A stretch of DNA of 64,000 nucleotides, taken from Alistipes sp. ZOR0009 (GTDB lineage Bacteria; Bacteroidota; Bacteroidia; Bacteroidales; ZOR0009). The notes under the pieces are model-generated. The model ran no database searches, was not told where the DNA came from, and saw only the letters and a list, made by a program, of their open reading frames with translations. This document shows positions 8,924-17,299 of this stretch, piece by piece. Each line of letters opens with the position of its first letter. The first letter of the stretch is position 1. The DNA lies in NCBI RefSeq assembly GCF_000798815.1, contig NZ_JTLD01000033.1, positions 142,186 through 206,185 of the forward strand. The letters are read 5' to 3'. Made by a program: the position numbers and the translations under genes.

Positions 8924-8954
8924 CAAAGATAAGGACATTTTCCAAGTTGCCAAA
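8924..8954 (-). promoter_or_regulatory. Promoter of the tRNA-Ser/Pro/Pro cluster (TTTG-N19-TATCTTTG)
   Basis: On the minus strand, TTTG (8951-8954) and TATCTTTG (8924-8931) are exactly 19 bases apart, about 20 bases upstream of tRNA-Ser. This is a perfect Bacteroidota consensus, as expected for a stable-RNA promoter. Confidence 0.75.
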
Positions 8955-9088
8955 CATTCGAGGAACATTTTATCTACATTATTTTGCCTCTACACCGATT
9001 TTACGCTTGGTTTTGCTCCTCATTGTTCTGAAAATTAAGAGAGTTGTTAAAAAATGACAATCCCCTTAATTTGTTTGAATAGGTGATA

Positions 9089-9367
9089 TTATTCAATTGT
9101 AGCACTTATTCCGCGTAGCAAAAGCGCCTCGCGCATGGGTTCGAGATACGAGTATTCGCCATGCTTAACATCGCATTTTCCTTTTAGATGGGCCAAAAGA
9201 GTGCATTGTTCGGCCTGCTCGCTATTGTGGCGGCATACTTCAATTAGCGATTCCATTACGTGTTCAAAATCATTTACCTCATCGTTGTGAAGTATTAACG
9301 CGTACTTGTTGGTCTGTTTTTTTTTAATGTTTTCCTTCAAATCAGGAAAAAGGCTCTCCAAACTCAT
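9089..9367 (-). CDS. clpS: ATP-dependent Clp protease adaptor ClpS
   Basis: ClpS delivers N-degron substrates to ClpAP/ClpCP. The 92-residue protein has the ClpS core: YALILHNDEVNDFEHVMESLIEVCRH contains the N-degron-binding HNDE/N-x-F region, followed by EQAEQCTLLAHLKGKCDVKHG and a C-terminal segment ending LLLRGISATIE. A short charged N-terminal extension precedes it, as usual. It starts 10 bases downstream of the 908-residue SPOR protein and is probably co-transcribed with it. No clpA or clpC is in the window. Confidence 0.85.
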   Translation of the reverse strand: MSLESLFPDLKENIKKKQTNKYALILHNDEVNDFEHVMESLIEVCRHNSEQAEQCTLLAHLKGKCDVKHGEYSYLEPMREALLLRGISATIE

Positions 9368-9377
9368 TGTAACCTCC

Positions 9378-12104
9378 CTATTGTGCTGCTTGGTTTAAAT
9401 CTATTTTAGTAACAAAAGCTTCAACTAATCCTTCGGATATAAGCTTATCTTTTATTGAAATTGCTTGTTCAAAGTTATCAAAATTCCCGATGCTGAAAGT
9501 GGTGCTTCCATCTGCCAAATCGGATCGAATAATTTCTTTGTCGCCAAGATATCCTTCTGCAATCTTCTTTATGTTTGAAGGGAGTTCCTTGTTAAACGTG
9601 CCCAAAACAACTCGAAACATGAGCGAAGATGCTGTTGGAGAGGGTTGGTCTTTTATTGCAACCTTTCCTTCTTGCTGACGGGCTTTGGCTACCGATGTCG
9701 CTTTTTTATCGGCAAATGCTACTACAAAGGCATCTTTAAAGCCGTTAATCTTAACCTCGGGTAGCGCATTTTGTGCCGCTTGATAGCTCCTGAAAATTCC
9801 CGCATATACCTTCTTTACGGCTCCTTGTCCGCTTGTTTCGTAGAACATGGGAGCGAATTTGAAGAGCGAATAATTTAAATCTTGCGAGAAAGATCCTAAC
9901 TGTATCGCAAAAATGATACCAGATGGTATTGTTTGGATACTTGGTATTTGAGCTTGTTTATTGTAGAGAGCTGTTGTCCCGATGCTGAATTCGCTGGGTA
10001 AACTTGCAGCGGAGAAGGTTATTGTTGGCAGGTGAACGTTGTCTCGTTTTATAGCACCAAAATCGTTTAACGGGGTATTTTGACTTGATGTTTCAGCAGC
10101 GTCAGCAATTTCGAGATCTGGAGCAAGGGTGCTTTTGATAGAGTCCGCTAAGGCTTTTTCGCCCGCTATTTGGGCCAAAAAGATGTTGAGCCTATTTAAA
10201 GATGCAGCCTCCACTTGGTAGGCTTCCTGTAGCTTGAGGTAGTCTTTCGGGGTATCGCCTGTTTGATCCATGTTGTTTCGGATACCTTTGGCTGCAAGAT
10301 TATTTTGTATCGCAGCTTGGATTAAGGTTGTGTCAGCGCTACTGTTTATTCCTTTTGTGGTGCTTGCAAGGCTAGCCATCACTTCGAAGTAGGCGTTGTA
10401 GAACCATCCCCATTTTAGGGTTGCATTGTTCATTAGTCGTGCAGACAGGGCCTGTAGCTCCTCCATTTTCTTCCCGGCTCCACTTTTTTCTTCGCCACTT
10501 GAGGCTTCGTATATCTGCTTGATATCGCTAATCTGTGTAGTGGTAGATGCGATGCTATCGATCATTGCAATTGCGGCACCCATTCTTAACGGGGATTGCT
10601 TCAACTTCTCCAGCTGTTCAGTGCTAAGGTATCCTGATAGCTTACTGTTTAGCGCAAACCATTCGTTAACTATGGGTTTGGCTTCAACCTCAATTTTTAA
10701 TTTCCCCGAAATGAAGTCTTGCTCCATGCTCATTGCTTTTTCTGTCAGCTGCGAATGCATGGTGTTTAGTTCTGCAAGCTTCTTTTCGTTGAGGTATATG
10801 AGCTTCTCGATATCTTTTCGTGAAGAATCAGGAAGGTCTGACCAAACCGCCCGCAGCCGTTCTATTTTGTTTACGGTAGAATCTGCCAGCATATCGTTGT
10901 TTGCTAGCATATCTTTTATTTTGCGGTAGCTGGCTAGCTGCTCTACCCCTGTGGCTGGCTTTATATTTGTATTGACTTCTGTTGTCTCGCTTTGTGAGGT
11001 TTCTGTCTTTGGTGCTAGCTGTAAAGACTGCATCTCTAATGCCATGGGAGCCGTAATTTCTAGATGCAGCGGATTTCCGATCTCACCAATTTTGAAAACG
11101 GAAAGGCTATCTGCCGATTTAGTGCTGCGCGAAGAGGCAAAGCATGCGTACGATTTATCGGGATTGGGTACAAATAGAAAATCATCATAGGGGCTGTTGA
11201 TGGGAAAACCTAAATTTTCGGGGGCGCTCCATTCTTTTGACTCTTTATTGTAGGTTGCTTTGTAAATATCAAACCCTCCAACGCTGTATAGGCCTTTAGA
11301 TGCAAAGTATAGGGTGGAATTGTCAGCGCACATGTAAGGGTAACTCTCGTCGAACGGTGAGTTTATCGAGCTAGGTAGCCGTTGAGGACGGCTCCATGTG
11401 TTGTCAGAAAGCTTTTCTATATAGTACAGATCTAAGCTGTTGGTTTCTCCCAGCCCATAGCTGGCGTAAACGGAAATGTCGCCAACTGCTCCTCCGTCTT
11501 TTTTCGAAAAAATTAGCGACTTATTTCCCTTTCGTTTATCTACGACGGTTTTTAGGTTATCTGGGATGGCGCCAAACCCAGCATCCTCAGCGTAGCTATC
11601 GTATGCCTTGTAGAACTCGGACGAAGGGACTTCTGCCGTAGCGATGGGGGTTACTTTAGCTGCGTACTTTAGCATATTTTGTCCGTTAGAGGCAGCGCTG
11701 GCAGCCATTTCGATGGTTGTTTTGGAGATATCGGGAGAGCCTCCGTTCATCATAAAACGTTTGTAGTACTCCAACGATTCGTCAAATCGGTAAAGGTAGC
11801 GGCACACCTCTCCAAGGTAGTAGTATACCATAGAGGGAACTTCCTTGGTGGAACTTATTTTTAGGTACTTATATGCTTCATGTAAATTTTCGTTGGATAA
11901 AAAGTAGGCCACACCAACTCGGTAGTTGAAGGTGGGATCTTCTGGAAAGCGGTTGAGTAGCGTGCGGTATATCGGGATAGATTGCGCATACTTCCCTTTT
12001 GCAAAAAGGTCGTTAGCCTCGGACGACGAGCCGGTTTGTGCCTCCCCCCTAAATCCCAAAAAAAGAAGTAGCAGTAATGTTAGGTATTTCTGAAGATTAT
12101 GCAT
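9378..12104 (-). CDS. Large exported TPR-PD40-SPOR protein
   Basis: A 908-residue envelope protein of unassigned function. A signal peptide ends near residue 22 (LLLFLGFRGEAQ). TPR-like helices follow at about 27-150 (ANDLFAKGKYAQSIPIYRTLL). PD40/WD40-like beta-propeller strands lie around 195-340 (SPFDESYPYMCADNSTLYFAS, then GGFDIYKATY). A long helical Ser/Thr-rich region spans about 380-700. Two SPOR-like modules close the protein (about 735-805, IFAIQLGSFSQDLNYS; and about 825-905, MFRVVLGTFNKELPSN). SPOR domains bind denuded septal glycan, so a cell-wall or division-linked role is likely. The TPR-PD40 start recalls PorE-like type IX secretion proteins, which end in an OmpA domain instead. 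It is upstream of and probably co-transcribed with clpS. Confidence 0.75.
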   Translation of the reverse strand: MHNLQKYLTLLLLLFLGFRGEAQTGSSSEANDLFAKGKYAQSIPIYRTLLNRFPEDPTFNYRVGVAYFLSNENLHEAYKYLKISSTKEVPSMVYYYLGEVCRYLYRFDESLEYYKRFMMNGGSPDISKTTIEMAASAASNGQNMLKYAAKVTPIATAEVPSSEFYKAYDSYAEDAGFGAIPDNLKTVVDKRKGNKSLIFSKKDGGAVGDISVYASYGLGETNSLDLYYIEKLSDNTWSRPQRLPSSINSPFDESYPYMCADNSTLYFASKGLYSVGGFDIYKATYNKESKEWSAPENLGFPINSPYDDFLFVPNPDKSYACFASSRSTKSADSLSVFKIGEIGNPLHLEITAPMALEMQSLQLAPKTETSQSETTEVNTNIKPATGVEQLASYRKIKDMLANNDMLADSTVNKIERLRAVWSDLPDSSRKDIEKLIYLNEKKLAELNTMHSQLTEKAMSMEQDFISGKLKIEVEAKPIVNEWFALNSKLSGYLSTEQLEKLKQSPLRMGAAIAMIDSIASTTTQISDIKQIYEASSGEEKSGAGKKMEELQALSARLMNNATLKWGWFYNAYFEVMASLASTTKGINSSADTTLIQAAIQNNLAAKGIRNNMDQTGDTPKDYLKLQEAYQVEAASLNRLNIFLAQIAGEKALADSIKSTLAPDLEIADAAETSSQNTPLNDFGAIKRDNVHLPTITFSAASLPSEFSIGTTALYNKQAQIPSIQTIPSGIIFAIQLGSFSQDLNYSLFKFAPMFYETSGQGAVKKVYAGIFRSYQAAQNALPEVKINGFKDAFVVAFADKKATSVAKARQQEGKVAIKDQPSPTASSLMFRVVLGTFNKELPSNIKKIAEGYLGDKEIIRSDLADGSTTFSIGNFDNFEQAISIKDKLISEGLVEAFVTKIDLNQAAQ

Positions 12105-12234
12105 AGCCAGTTGAAATTTACCTCGCTAAAATAGCTATTCGTAGGGGTTTAACAACCTAAAAATCATCAGCGATATTAAAAAAGCCCATATTTTATCAGA
12201 TTTATTTCTTAGTTTTATTGTAAAATTATTGGAT

Positions 12235-12699
12235 ATGGCAGCACTACAAATAGGAGATGTAGCTCCTCATTTCGAGGGACGCGATCAGAACGGAGAAAAG
12301 ATTAGCTTGAGTGACTTCAAGGGGAAGCGTTTAATTCTGTACTTTTATCCCAAAGATAACACCCCTGGATGTACCGACGAAGCGTGCAGCCTGCGCAACG
12401 GATGGGAGCAACTCAAAGCTCAAGGTTTTGAGGTGGTTGGCGTAAGCGCCGATTCCGAGGAGTCGCATAAAAAATTCATAGCAAAGCATAGCCTTCCTTT
12501 TACGCTGGTTGCCGATACCGACAAGGTAATTCTGGAGGCTTACAACGCTTGGGGTGAAAAGAGCATGTACGGTAAGAAGTACATGGGGGTTATCCGAAAA
12601 ACTTACGTGATTGACGGCAACGGGATCATCGAGCAAATTTTTGAAAAGGTAAAGGTGAAGAGTCACGATCAGCAGATTTTAGACGCGTACAAAAAATAA
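12235..12699 (+). CDS. bcp: Thioredoxin-dependent thiol peroxidase (BCP/PrxQ)
   Basis: Peroxiredoxin that reduces H2O2 and organic hydroperoxides using thioredoxin. The 154-residue protein has the AhpC/TSA fold: [19 protein letters not shown] at the N terminus, [19 protein letters not shown] carrying the peroxidatic Cys (GCT) and a Cys five residues later as in PrxQ, and [14 protein letters not shown]. The ATG at 12235 is preferred; an in-frame TTG two codons upstream gives a slightly longer form. recA begins 11 bases after its stop, so the two are probably co-transcribed. Confidence 0.93.
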   Translation: MAALQIGDVAPHFEGRDQNGEKISLSDFKGKRLILYFYPKDNTPGCTDEACSLRNGWEQLKAQGFEVVGVSADSEESHKKFIAKHSLPFTLVADTDKVILEAYNAWGEKSMYGKKYMGVIRKTYVIDGNGIIEQIFEKVKVKSHDQQILDAYKK

Positions 12700-12710
12700 C
12701 ATTCCATAAA

Positions 12711-13721
12711 ATGACCGCTGTAAAACAAGAAATTAACAAGGACAAGCTAAAAGCACTTCAGGCGACCATTGATAAAATTGAGAAGGATTTTGGTAAGGGG
12801 GCTATCATGAAGATGGGCGATAAGCCTACTCAAGATGTTCCAGTTATCTCTTCTGGTTCTATTGGCTTGGATGTCGCTCTGGGTATCGGTGGATATCCTC
12901 GCGGACGTGTGATCGAAATATACGGGCCAGAGTCATCTGGTAAGACAACGCTTGCCATTCATGCTATTGCCGAGGCTCAAAAAGCAGGAGGTATTGCTGC
13001 CATTATTGATGCCGAGCATGCTTTCGACCGTTTTTATGCCGAGAAGCTGGGCGTTGATGTGGAAACGTTGCTAATCTCTCAACCCGACAATGGAGAGCAG
13101 GCCTTGGAAATAGCCGATCACCTAATCCGTTCTGGAGCAATTGATATTGTGGTAATCGACTCTGTTGCGGCACTTACCCCTAAAGCTGAAATTGAGGGGG
13201 ACATGGGCGAAAATAAGGTTGGCTTACAGGCTCGTTTGATGTCTCAGGCGCTTCGTAAGCTAACGGCAACTATTAGCAAAACCAACACGACCTGTATTTT
13301 TATCAACCAGCTGCGCGAAAAGATTGGCGTTATGTTTGGTAACCCCGAAACAACTACAGGGGGTAATGCGCTTAAGTTCTATGCTTCCGTGCGTATTGAT
13401 ATCCGTAAGAGCACCCAAATCAAGGATGGTGAGGATGCTACGGGTACGCGCGCTAAGGTGAAGATTATTAAGAATAAGATGGCTCCACCTTTCCGTAAAG
13501 CCGAGTTCGACATCATGTACGGCGAAGGTATTTCGAAGATTGGTGAAATTATCGACCTTGGTGTGGAGTATGAAATTGTGAAGAAAAGCGGCTCGTGGTT
13601 TAGCTACGGCGACACTAAGTTGGGACAAGGACGCGATGCGGTTAAGCAGCTGCTAAGCGATAACCCCGAGTTGGCCGAAGAGCTCGAAGGAAAAATACGT
13701 GCAGCCCTTACTACGGTGTAG
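12711..13721 (+). CDS. recA: Recombinase A
   Basis: RecA forms nucleoprotein filaments that drive homologous recombination and trigger the SOS response. The 336-residue protein contains Walker [15 protein letters not shown] near 68-80, [13 protein letters not shown] (where many RecAs have EHALDP), Walker [20 protein letters not shown], the L2 loop [30 protein letters not shown], and a short C-terminal domain. No intein and no SOS box were recognised in front of it. It is the second gene after bcp and is followed by a terminator. Confidence 0.97.
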   Translation: MTAVKQEINKDKLKALQATIDKIEKDFGKGAIMKMGDKPTQDVPVISSGSIGLDVALGIGGYPRGRVIEIYGPESSGKTTLAIHAIAEAQKAGGIAAIIDAEHAFDRFYAEKLGVDVETLLISQPDNGEQALEIADHLIRSGAIDIVVIDSVAALTPKAEIEGDMGENKVGLQARLMSQALRKLTATISKTNTTCIFINQLREKIGVMFGNPETTTGGNALKFYASVRIDIRKSTQIKDGEDATGTRAKVKIIKNKMAPPFRKAEFDIMYGEGISKIGEIIDLGVEYEIVKKSGSWFSYGDTKLGQGRDAVKQLLSDNPELAEELEGKIRAALTTV

Positions 13722-13738
13722 GGATAGCCTAAGCGATA

Positions 13739-13778
13739 AAAACAGGCCGTTGCTCATGCAGCGGCCTGTTTAGTTTTG
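13739..13778 (+). terminator. recA terminator
   Basis: A 13-bp stem (AACAGGCCGTTGC / GCAGCGGCCTGTT, one G-U) around TCAT, followed by a short T-containing tail, starts 19 bases after the recA stop. Confidence 0.7.
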
Positions 13779-13821
13779 CATCTATCAATATTTATTATCT
13801 AAAAGATAACCGCTATTTTCT

Positions 13822-13829
13822 TACTTTTG
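13822..13829 (+). promoter_or_regulatory. -7 box of the ABC-F gene (TACTTTTG)
   Basis: TACTTTTG fits TAnnTTTG and lies 22 bases upstream of the ATG at 13852. No clear TTTG element occurs 19-21 bases further upstream. Confidence 0.4.
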
Positions 13830-13851
13830 CAGCCAATAAATTAGGCGAGAA

Positions 13852-15798
13852 ATGATATCTATCAATAATGTAACCGTTTCGTTTGGGGGAACCGACCTCT
13901 TTTCGGGCATATCCTTTATGATTAACAAGCGCGACCGTATTGGTCTTGTTGGTCGTAATGGTGCCGGTAAGTCTACCTTGCTAAAGGTAATTCTCGGCGA
14001 GCGCCAGCCCGATGGAGGGGTGATTGCTATACCCAGCGAGGTTACCATCGGATATCTACCTCAGCAGATGAAGGTGAACGATACCCGATCGGTGGTGGAG
14101 GAGACGCTAACGGCTTTTGAACACCTGAAGGCCTTAGAGCGAGAGCTCGAGGAGCTGACAACCCTCATTGCTTCGAGAGAGGATTATGAGAGTGATGAAT
14201 ACGCTAAGCTGTGCAGCCGGTTATCCGATGCCAACGAGCATTACCATATGCTTGGTGGAGGTAACCAGGAAGGCGAGGCAGAGCAGGCTCTTCTTGGTTT
14301 AGGTTTTAAGCGAGAGGAACTCGAGCGCCCTACATCGACTTTTAGCGGAGGATGGCGCATGCGCATAGAGCTAGCCAAGCTGCTGCTACGCCGCCCGTCG
14401 GTGCTGCTGCTTGATGAGCCCACCAACCACCTCGATATTGAGTCTATCCAATGGTTGGAAGCCTACCTGAAGGATTATCCTGGCGCGCTGGTGTTAATTT
14501 CGCACGACCGTGTTTTTCTGGATAATGTGACCGACCGAACCATCGAAATATCGTTGGGTAAGGTGTACGACTATAAAACGTCTTACAGCCACTATGTGGA
14601 GCTGCGCAAGGAGCGCCGCGAGCAGCAGTTGGCGGCCTACACCAACCAGCAAAAGCAGATTGCCGACACAGAGGAGTTTATAGAGCGTTTCCGCTACAAG
14701 GCTACCAAAAGTAACCAGGTGCAGAGCCGCATTAAGCAGCTCGAAAAGCTCGATATTATAGAGGTAGACGACGAGGATAACTCCCGTTTGAACATCAAAT
14801 TTCCGCCAGCACCCCGATCGGGACAGGTGGTGGTGGAAACCAAGGAGCTAGGTAAGAGCTTCGGCGAGAAGCACGTTTTTAGCGGAGCCAATATTGTGGT
14901 GGAGCGCGGAGAAAAGGTGGCGCTCGTTGGCCGTAATGGCGAGGGTAAATCGACTTTGGCCAAGATTTTAATGGGCGAGCATCCCAAAACAAGGGGCGAA
15001 TACGCGTTGGGGCACAACGTAAAGATTGGCTATTTTGCCCAAAACGAAGCCGATGTGATGGACGGAAATATTACCGTCTACGATACCCTAGAGCACGTTG
15101 CTGTGGGAGATATTCGTACCCGTTTGCGCGATATTTTGGGAGCATTCCTATTTCGTGGCGAGGAGGCCGATAAGAAGGTAATGGTGCTTTCGGGAGGCGA
15201 ACGGTCGCGATTGGCTATGGCTCGGCTAATGCTCGAGCCTCACAACCTGCTGATTCTCGACGAGCCCACCAACCACATGGACATGCGCTCGAAGGATATT
15301 CTAAAGCAGTCGTTATTGGACTACGATGGCACGCTGCTGGTGGTATCGCACGACCGCGAATTCCTCGATGGGCTGGTGAGCAAGGTGTACGAGTTTCGCG
15401 ATGGGGTGGTAAAAGAGCACCTCGGGGGCATTCAGGAGTTTCTCTCCAAGCGTAAGATGGAGCGCCTGCAGGAGCTGGAGCGCAAGGCAACGCCGCTGCA
15501 GTCGGGCAAGAACGACGGTGGCGTATCAGATGGTAAGCAGTCGTACCTCGAAAAGAAGGAGCTCGACCGCCAAATTCGCAAGGCCGAAAACCTTGTTGCT
15601 AGCATCGAAAAGCAGGTGGAGGAGCTGGAGGAGGCGGTTGCCCGCATGGACGAGATGTTCAGCAACCCATCCGACCATAATATAGACCCTTCCGATCCGG
15701 AACTATTTAAGAAGTATAATGCCCTTAAGAAATCCATAGAGGAAAAAATGTACGAGTGGGAGATAGCCCACGAGGAGCTGGAGGGGCTAAAAGGATAG
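13852..15798 (+). CDS. ABC-F family ATPase (Uup/EttA-like, ribosome-associated)
   Basis: Soluble tandem-ATPase of the ABC-F family, which acts on translating ribosomes rather than in transport. The 648-residue protein has two nucleotide-binding domains: Walker A GRNGAGKST near 37 and GRNGEGKST near 365; signatures FSGGWRMRIELA and LSGGERSRLAMA; Walker B LLLDEPTNHLD and LILDEPTNHMD. A linker of about 80 residues, rich in charge, joins them. The C-terminal about 90 residues form a coiled coil (RQIRKAENLVASIEKQVEELEEAV), as in Uup-like members that bind DNA or ribosome. No transmembrane segments are present. The region is richer in G+C than the genes before it. Confidence 0.9.
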   Translation: MISINNVTVSFGGTDLFSGISFMINKRDRIGLVGRNGAGKSTLLKVILGERQPDGGVIAIPSEVTIGYLPQQMKVNDTRSVVEETLTAFEHLKALERELEELTTLIASREDYESDEYAKLCSRLSDANEHYHMLGGGNQEGEAEQALLGLGFKREELERPTSTFSGGWRMRIELAKLLLRRPSVLLLDEPTNHLDIESIQWLEAYLKDYPGALVLISHDRVFLDNVTDRTIEISLGKVYDYKTSYSHYVELRKERREQQLAAYTNQQKQIADTEEFIERFRYKATKSNQVQSRIKQLEKLDIIEVDDEDNSRLNIKFPPAPRSGQVVVETKELGKSFGEKHVFSGANIVVERGEKVALVGRNGEGKSTLAKILMGEHPKTRGEYALGHNVKIGYFAQNEADVMDGNITVYDTLEHVAVGDIRTRLRDILGAFLFRGEEADKKVMVLSGGERSRLAMARLMLEPHNLLILDEPTNHMDMRSKDILKQSLLDYDGTLLVVSHDREFLDGLVSKVYEFRDGVVKEHLGGIQEFLSKRKMERLQELERKATPLQSGKNDGGVSDGKQSYLEKKELDRQIRKAENLVASIEKQVEELEEAVARMDEMFSNPSDHNIDPSDPELFKKYNALKKSIEEKMYEWEIAHEELEGLKG

Positions 15799-15802
15799 CA
15801 TT

Positions 15803-15830
15803 GGGGCGAAGTAACTTTCGCCCTTTTTTT
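15803..15830 (+). terminator. Terminator of the ABC-F gene
   Basis: GGGCGAA (15804-15810) pairs with TTCGCCC (15817-15823) and is followed by seven T, right after the stop codon. Confidence 0.8.
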
Positions 15831-15987
15831 ATTCTGCTGCCTAAAGGCAACGGAAAGAGCCGTTTTCTTTAAGCTGTAAAAATGGAGAGTTGCCTCCAGC
15901 TTACCAACCAGCCTCCCCTTAAGTCGCAAGGCGTCCGTAAGCCTAATGGTAGCGCCGATAAGCGGTGCATTACGTCTATAAGCGCAC

Positions 15988-16151
15988 TTGAAACCTTGCT
16001 GCACGGTGGATGTATCCTGCAAGAGTAGTTGAAATCTTGCTGCACGGTTGATATATTCTGCAAGAGTAGTTGAAACTTTGCTGCACGGCGGAGATATTCT
16101 ATAAGGGTAGCTGAAACTTTGCTGCACGGCAAAAGTAGCCTACAAGAGTAG
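15988..16151. repeat. Four tandem 41-bp repeats in the ABC-F / XRE spacer
   Basis: Four units of exactly 41 bp start at 15988, 16029, 16070 and 16111, plus a short partial copy. Each contains a TTGAAA(C/T)(C/T)TTGCTGCACGG-type first half and ends in AGAGTAG or AGGGTAG. The units differ by several substitutions, so the array is old. The period is not a multiple of three, and the open frames through it change with each unit, so it is not coding. The rest of the 15831-16228 gap shows nothing recognised. Confidence 0.85.
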
Positions 16152-16228
16152 CTGAAGCGTCAAGGATAGGTAGCAAGCGTAACAAAACGGCACCATTTTG
16201 CAACCTTCGCTACGGCTATCCGTAAAAC

Positions 16229-16259
16229 TTAATCGGATGAAATAGTATTAACCGATTAA
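16229..16259. promoter_or_regulatory. Candidate operator of the XRE regulator (TTAATCGG-N15-CCGATTAA)
   Basis: A perfect 8-bp inverted repeat occupies 16229-16236 and 16252-16259, centres 23 bp apart (about two helical turns), ending 11 bases before the regulator's ATG. The position fits negative autoregulation by the small HTH protein encoded next. Confidence 0.5.
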
Positions 16260-16270
16260 AATCTAACTTT

Positions 16271-16636
16271 ATGCTAAAGTTAAACGTAGCCCGTGCGCTA
16301 AAGCTTAAGGGGATTGACGATGTTACCAGCTACCTTAAAAAGCTAGGTTACCAACGCACAAAGGCCTACAACATATCCAACGGCAGGCATCGAATGGTGG
16401 AGCTGGCCGACATGGAGCATCTTTGCCTGCATCTCCGCTGTACGCCCAACGACCTACTGGAGTGGACGCCCACCAAGCCTACCGACGATATGGCCGAACA
16501 TCCGCTGCAGGCCATCCGCCGAAAGGATAGCGCGGTGGCCCTGGTGGAGCTCGTGCAGAGCCTGCCTGTGGAGGATATGGCAGAGGTGGAGCGCTTCATC
16601 CTAGAGCGGCACAAGGGGCAACAGCCATCAACGTAA
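16271..16636 (+). CDS. Small XRE-type HTH transcriptional regulator
   Basis: A 121-residue predicted DNA-binding protein. Residues about 1-65 resemble a Cro/C1-type HTH: KLNVARALKLKGI, SYLKKLGYQRTKAYNISNGRHRMVELADMEHLCLHLRCTPNDLLEW, where the last stretch matches the usual LCxxLxCxPxDLLEW ending of this family. The rest (about 70-121) is acidic and helical, perhaps for dimerisation. It stands alone on the plus strand, preceded by a perfect inverted repeat that may be its operator. G+C-rich codons resemble the preceding ABC-F gene. The target genes are unknown. Confidence 0.75.
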   Translation: MLKLNVARALKLKGIDDVTSYLKKLGYQRTKAYNISNGRHRMVELADMEHLCLHLRCTPNDLLEWTPTKPTDDMAEHPLQAIRRKDSAVALVELVQSLPVEDMAEVERFILERHKGQQPST

Positions 16637-16661
16637 AAGCCCGACAGCATGGCCGGGCTTT
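16635..16661. terminator. Weak hairpin between XRE gene and convergent lipoprotein gene
   Basis: AAAGCCCG and CGGGCTTT form an 8-bp stem between convergent genes. The trailing T runs are short on both strands, so termination efficiency is doubtful. Confidence 0.45.
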
Positions 16662-16683
16662 GGGTATGCGGTGCGGGCGTTGG

Positions 16684-17295
16684 CTATTTCAGCGTAATGA
16701 AGTTGTAGTAGTCTTTTACGCCAACATCAAATCTTCCTTTGCTTAGAACCACCCGCGAGCCATTACCTCTATCTCCAGCTAGCTCAAAGTAGCCAGATAT
16801 GATCATTTGGCTATATTTTTTGTCGATTAGCACCTTCTGGACACGGTTGAAGGTCAACTTTCCGGTGGTGATATGGAGCGGCTGCGTTGCGCCATCATCA
16901 TAAACGGTAACAGCAACAGCGGGGTCGGACAACGAGATGGATTTTCCGTTGAGTGACTCTATCTCCTCAATAGCCTTAAGCGTAAGCGCGGTAGTTTTGA
17001 TCGCGAGCACGGTTGTTTTCCCATTTTTATCGAAGTAGTTCTCGCCGATGTAGCCCTCAAAACGGAATTCGGTGCTGGTGCTCGATGCGTATATGGTTAC
17101 TGGCTTCGAGACTTGCTCGTTGGTAAATGCCTCTTCGTTTAGGTAGGCTCCAAAGGTGTTGTAGCCCCACTCGGTGTAGGCGGGCAGGCGGGCGTCGTCG
17201 GGATCGGGAATAAAGATGGATTTTCGGAGATCGGACTCCCTGCTGCAACCAGCTACTGCAAAAAGGGCTACTATAAGGTAGGCTATGTTTTTCAT
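16684..17295 (-). CDS. Hypothetical lipoprotein
   Basis: A 203-residue exported lipoprotein with signal MKNIAYLIVALFAVAGC and a lipidated Cys at 17, preceded by the lipobox AVAGC. The remainder is beta-rich without recognised motifs (EWGYNTFGAYLNEEAF; FRFEGYIGENYFDKNG; GKSISLSDPAVAVTVYDDG). It begins 4 bases after the stop of the beta-barrel protein gene upstream, so the two probably form one operon and may act together at the outer membrane. No function can be assigned from sequence alone. Confidence 0.7.
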   Translation of the reverse strand: MKNIAYLIVALFAVAGCSRESDLRKSIFIPDPDDARLPAYTEWGYNTFGAYLNEEAFTNEQVSKPVTIYASSTSTEFRFEGYIGENYFDKNGKTTVLAIKTTALTLKAIEEIESLNGKSISLSDPAVAVTVYDDGATQPLHITTGKLTFNRVQKVLIDKKYSQMIISGYFELAGDRGNGSRVVLSKGRFDVGVKDYYNFITLK

Positions 17296-17299
17296 TTTC

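Noticed and set aside
10426..10929. Long antisense ORF of 167 codons inside the SPOR protein gene
   Set aside because: It is fully within a confident gene and has no recognisable protein features.
15432..16127. 231-codon minus-strand frame crossing the ABC-F gene end and the 41-bp array
   Set aside because: It is antisense to a confident gene, changes frame at each repeat and has no family features.
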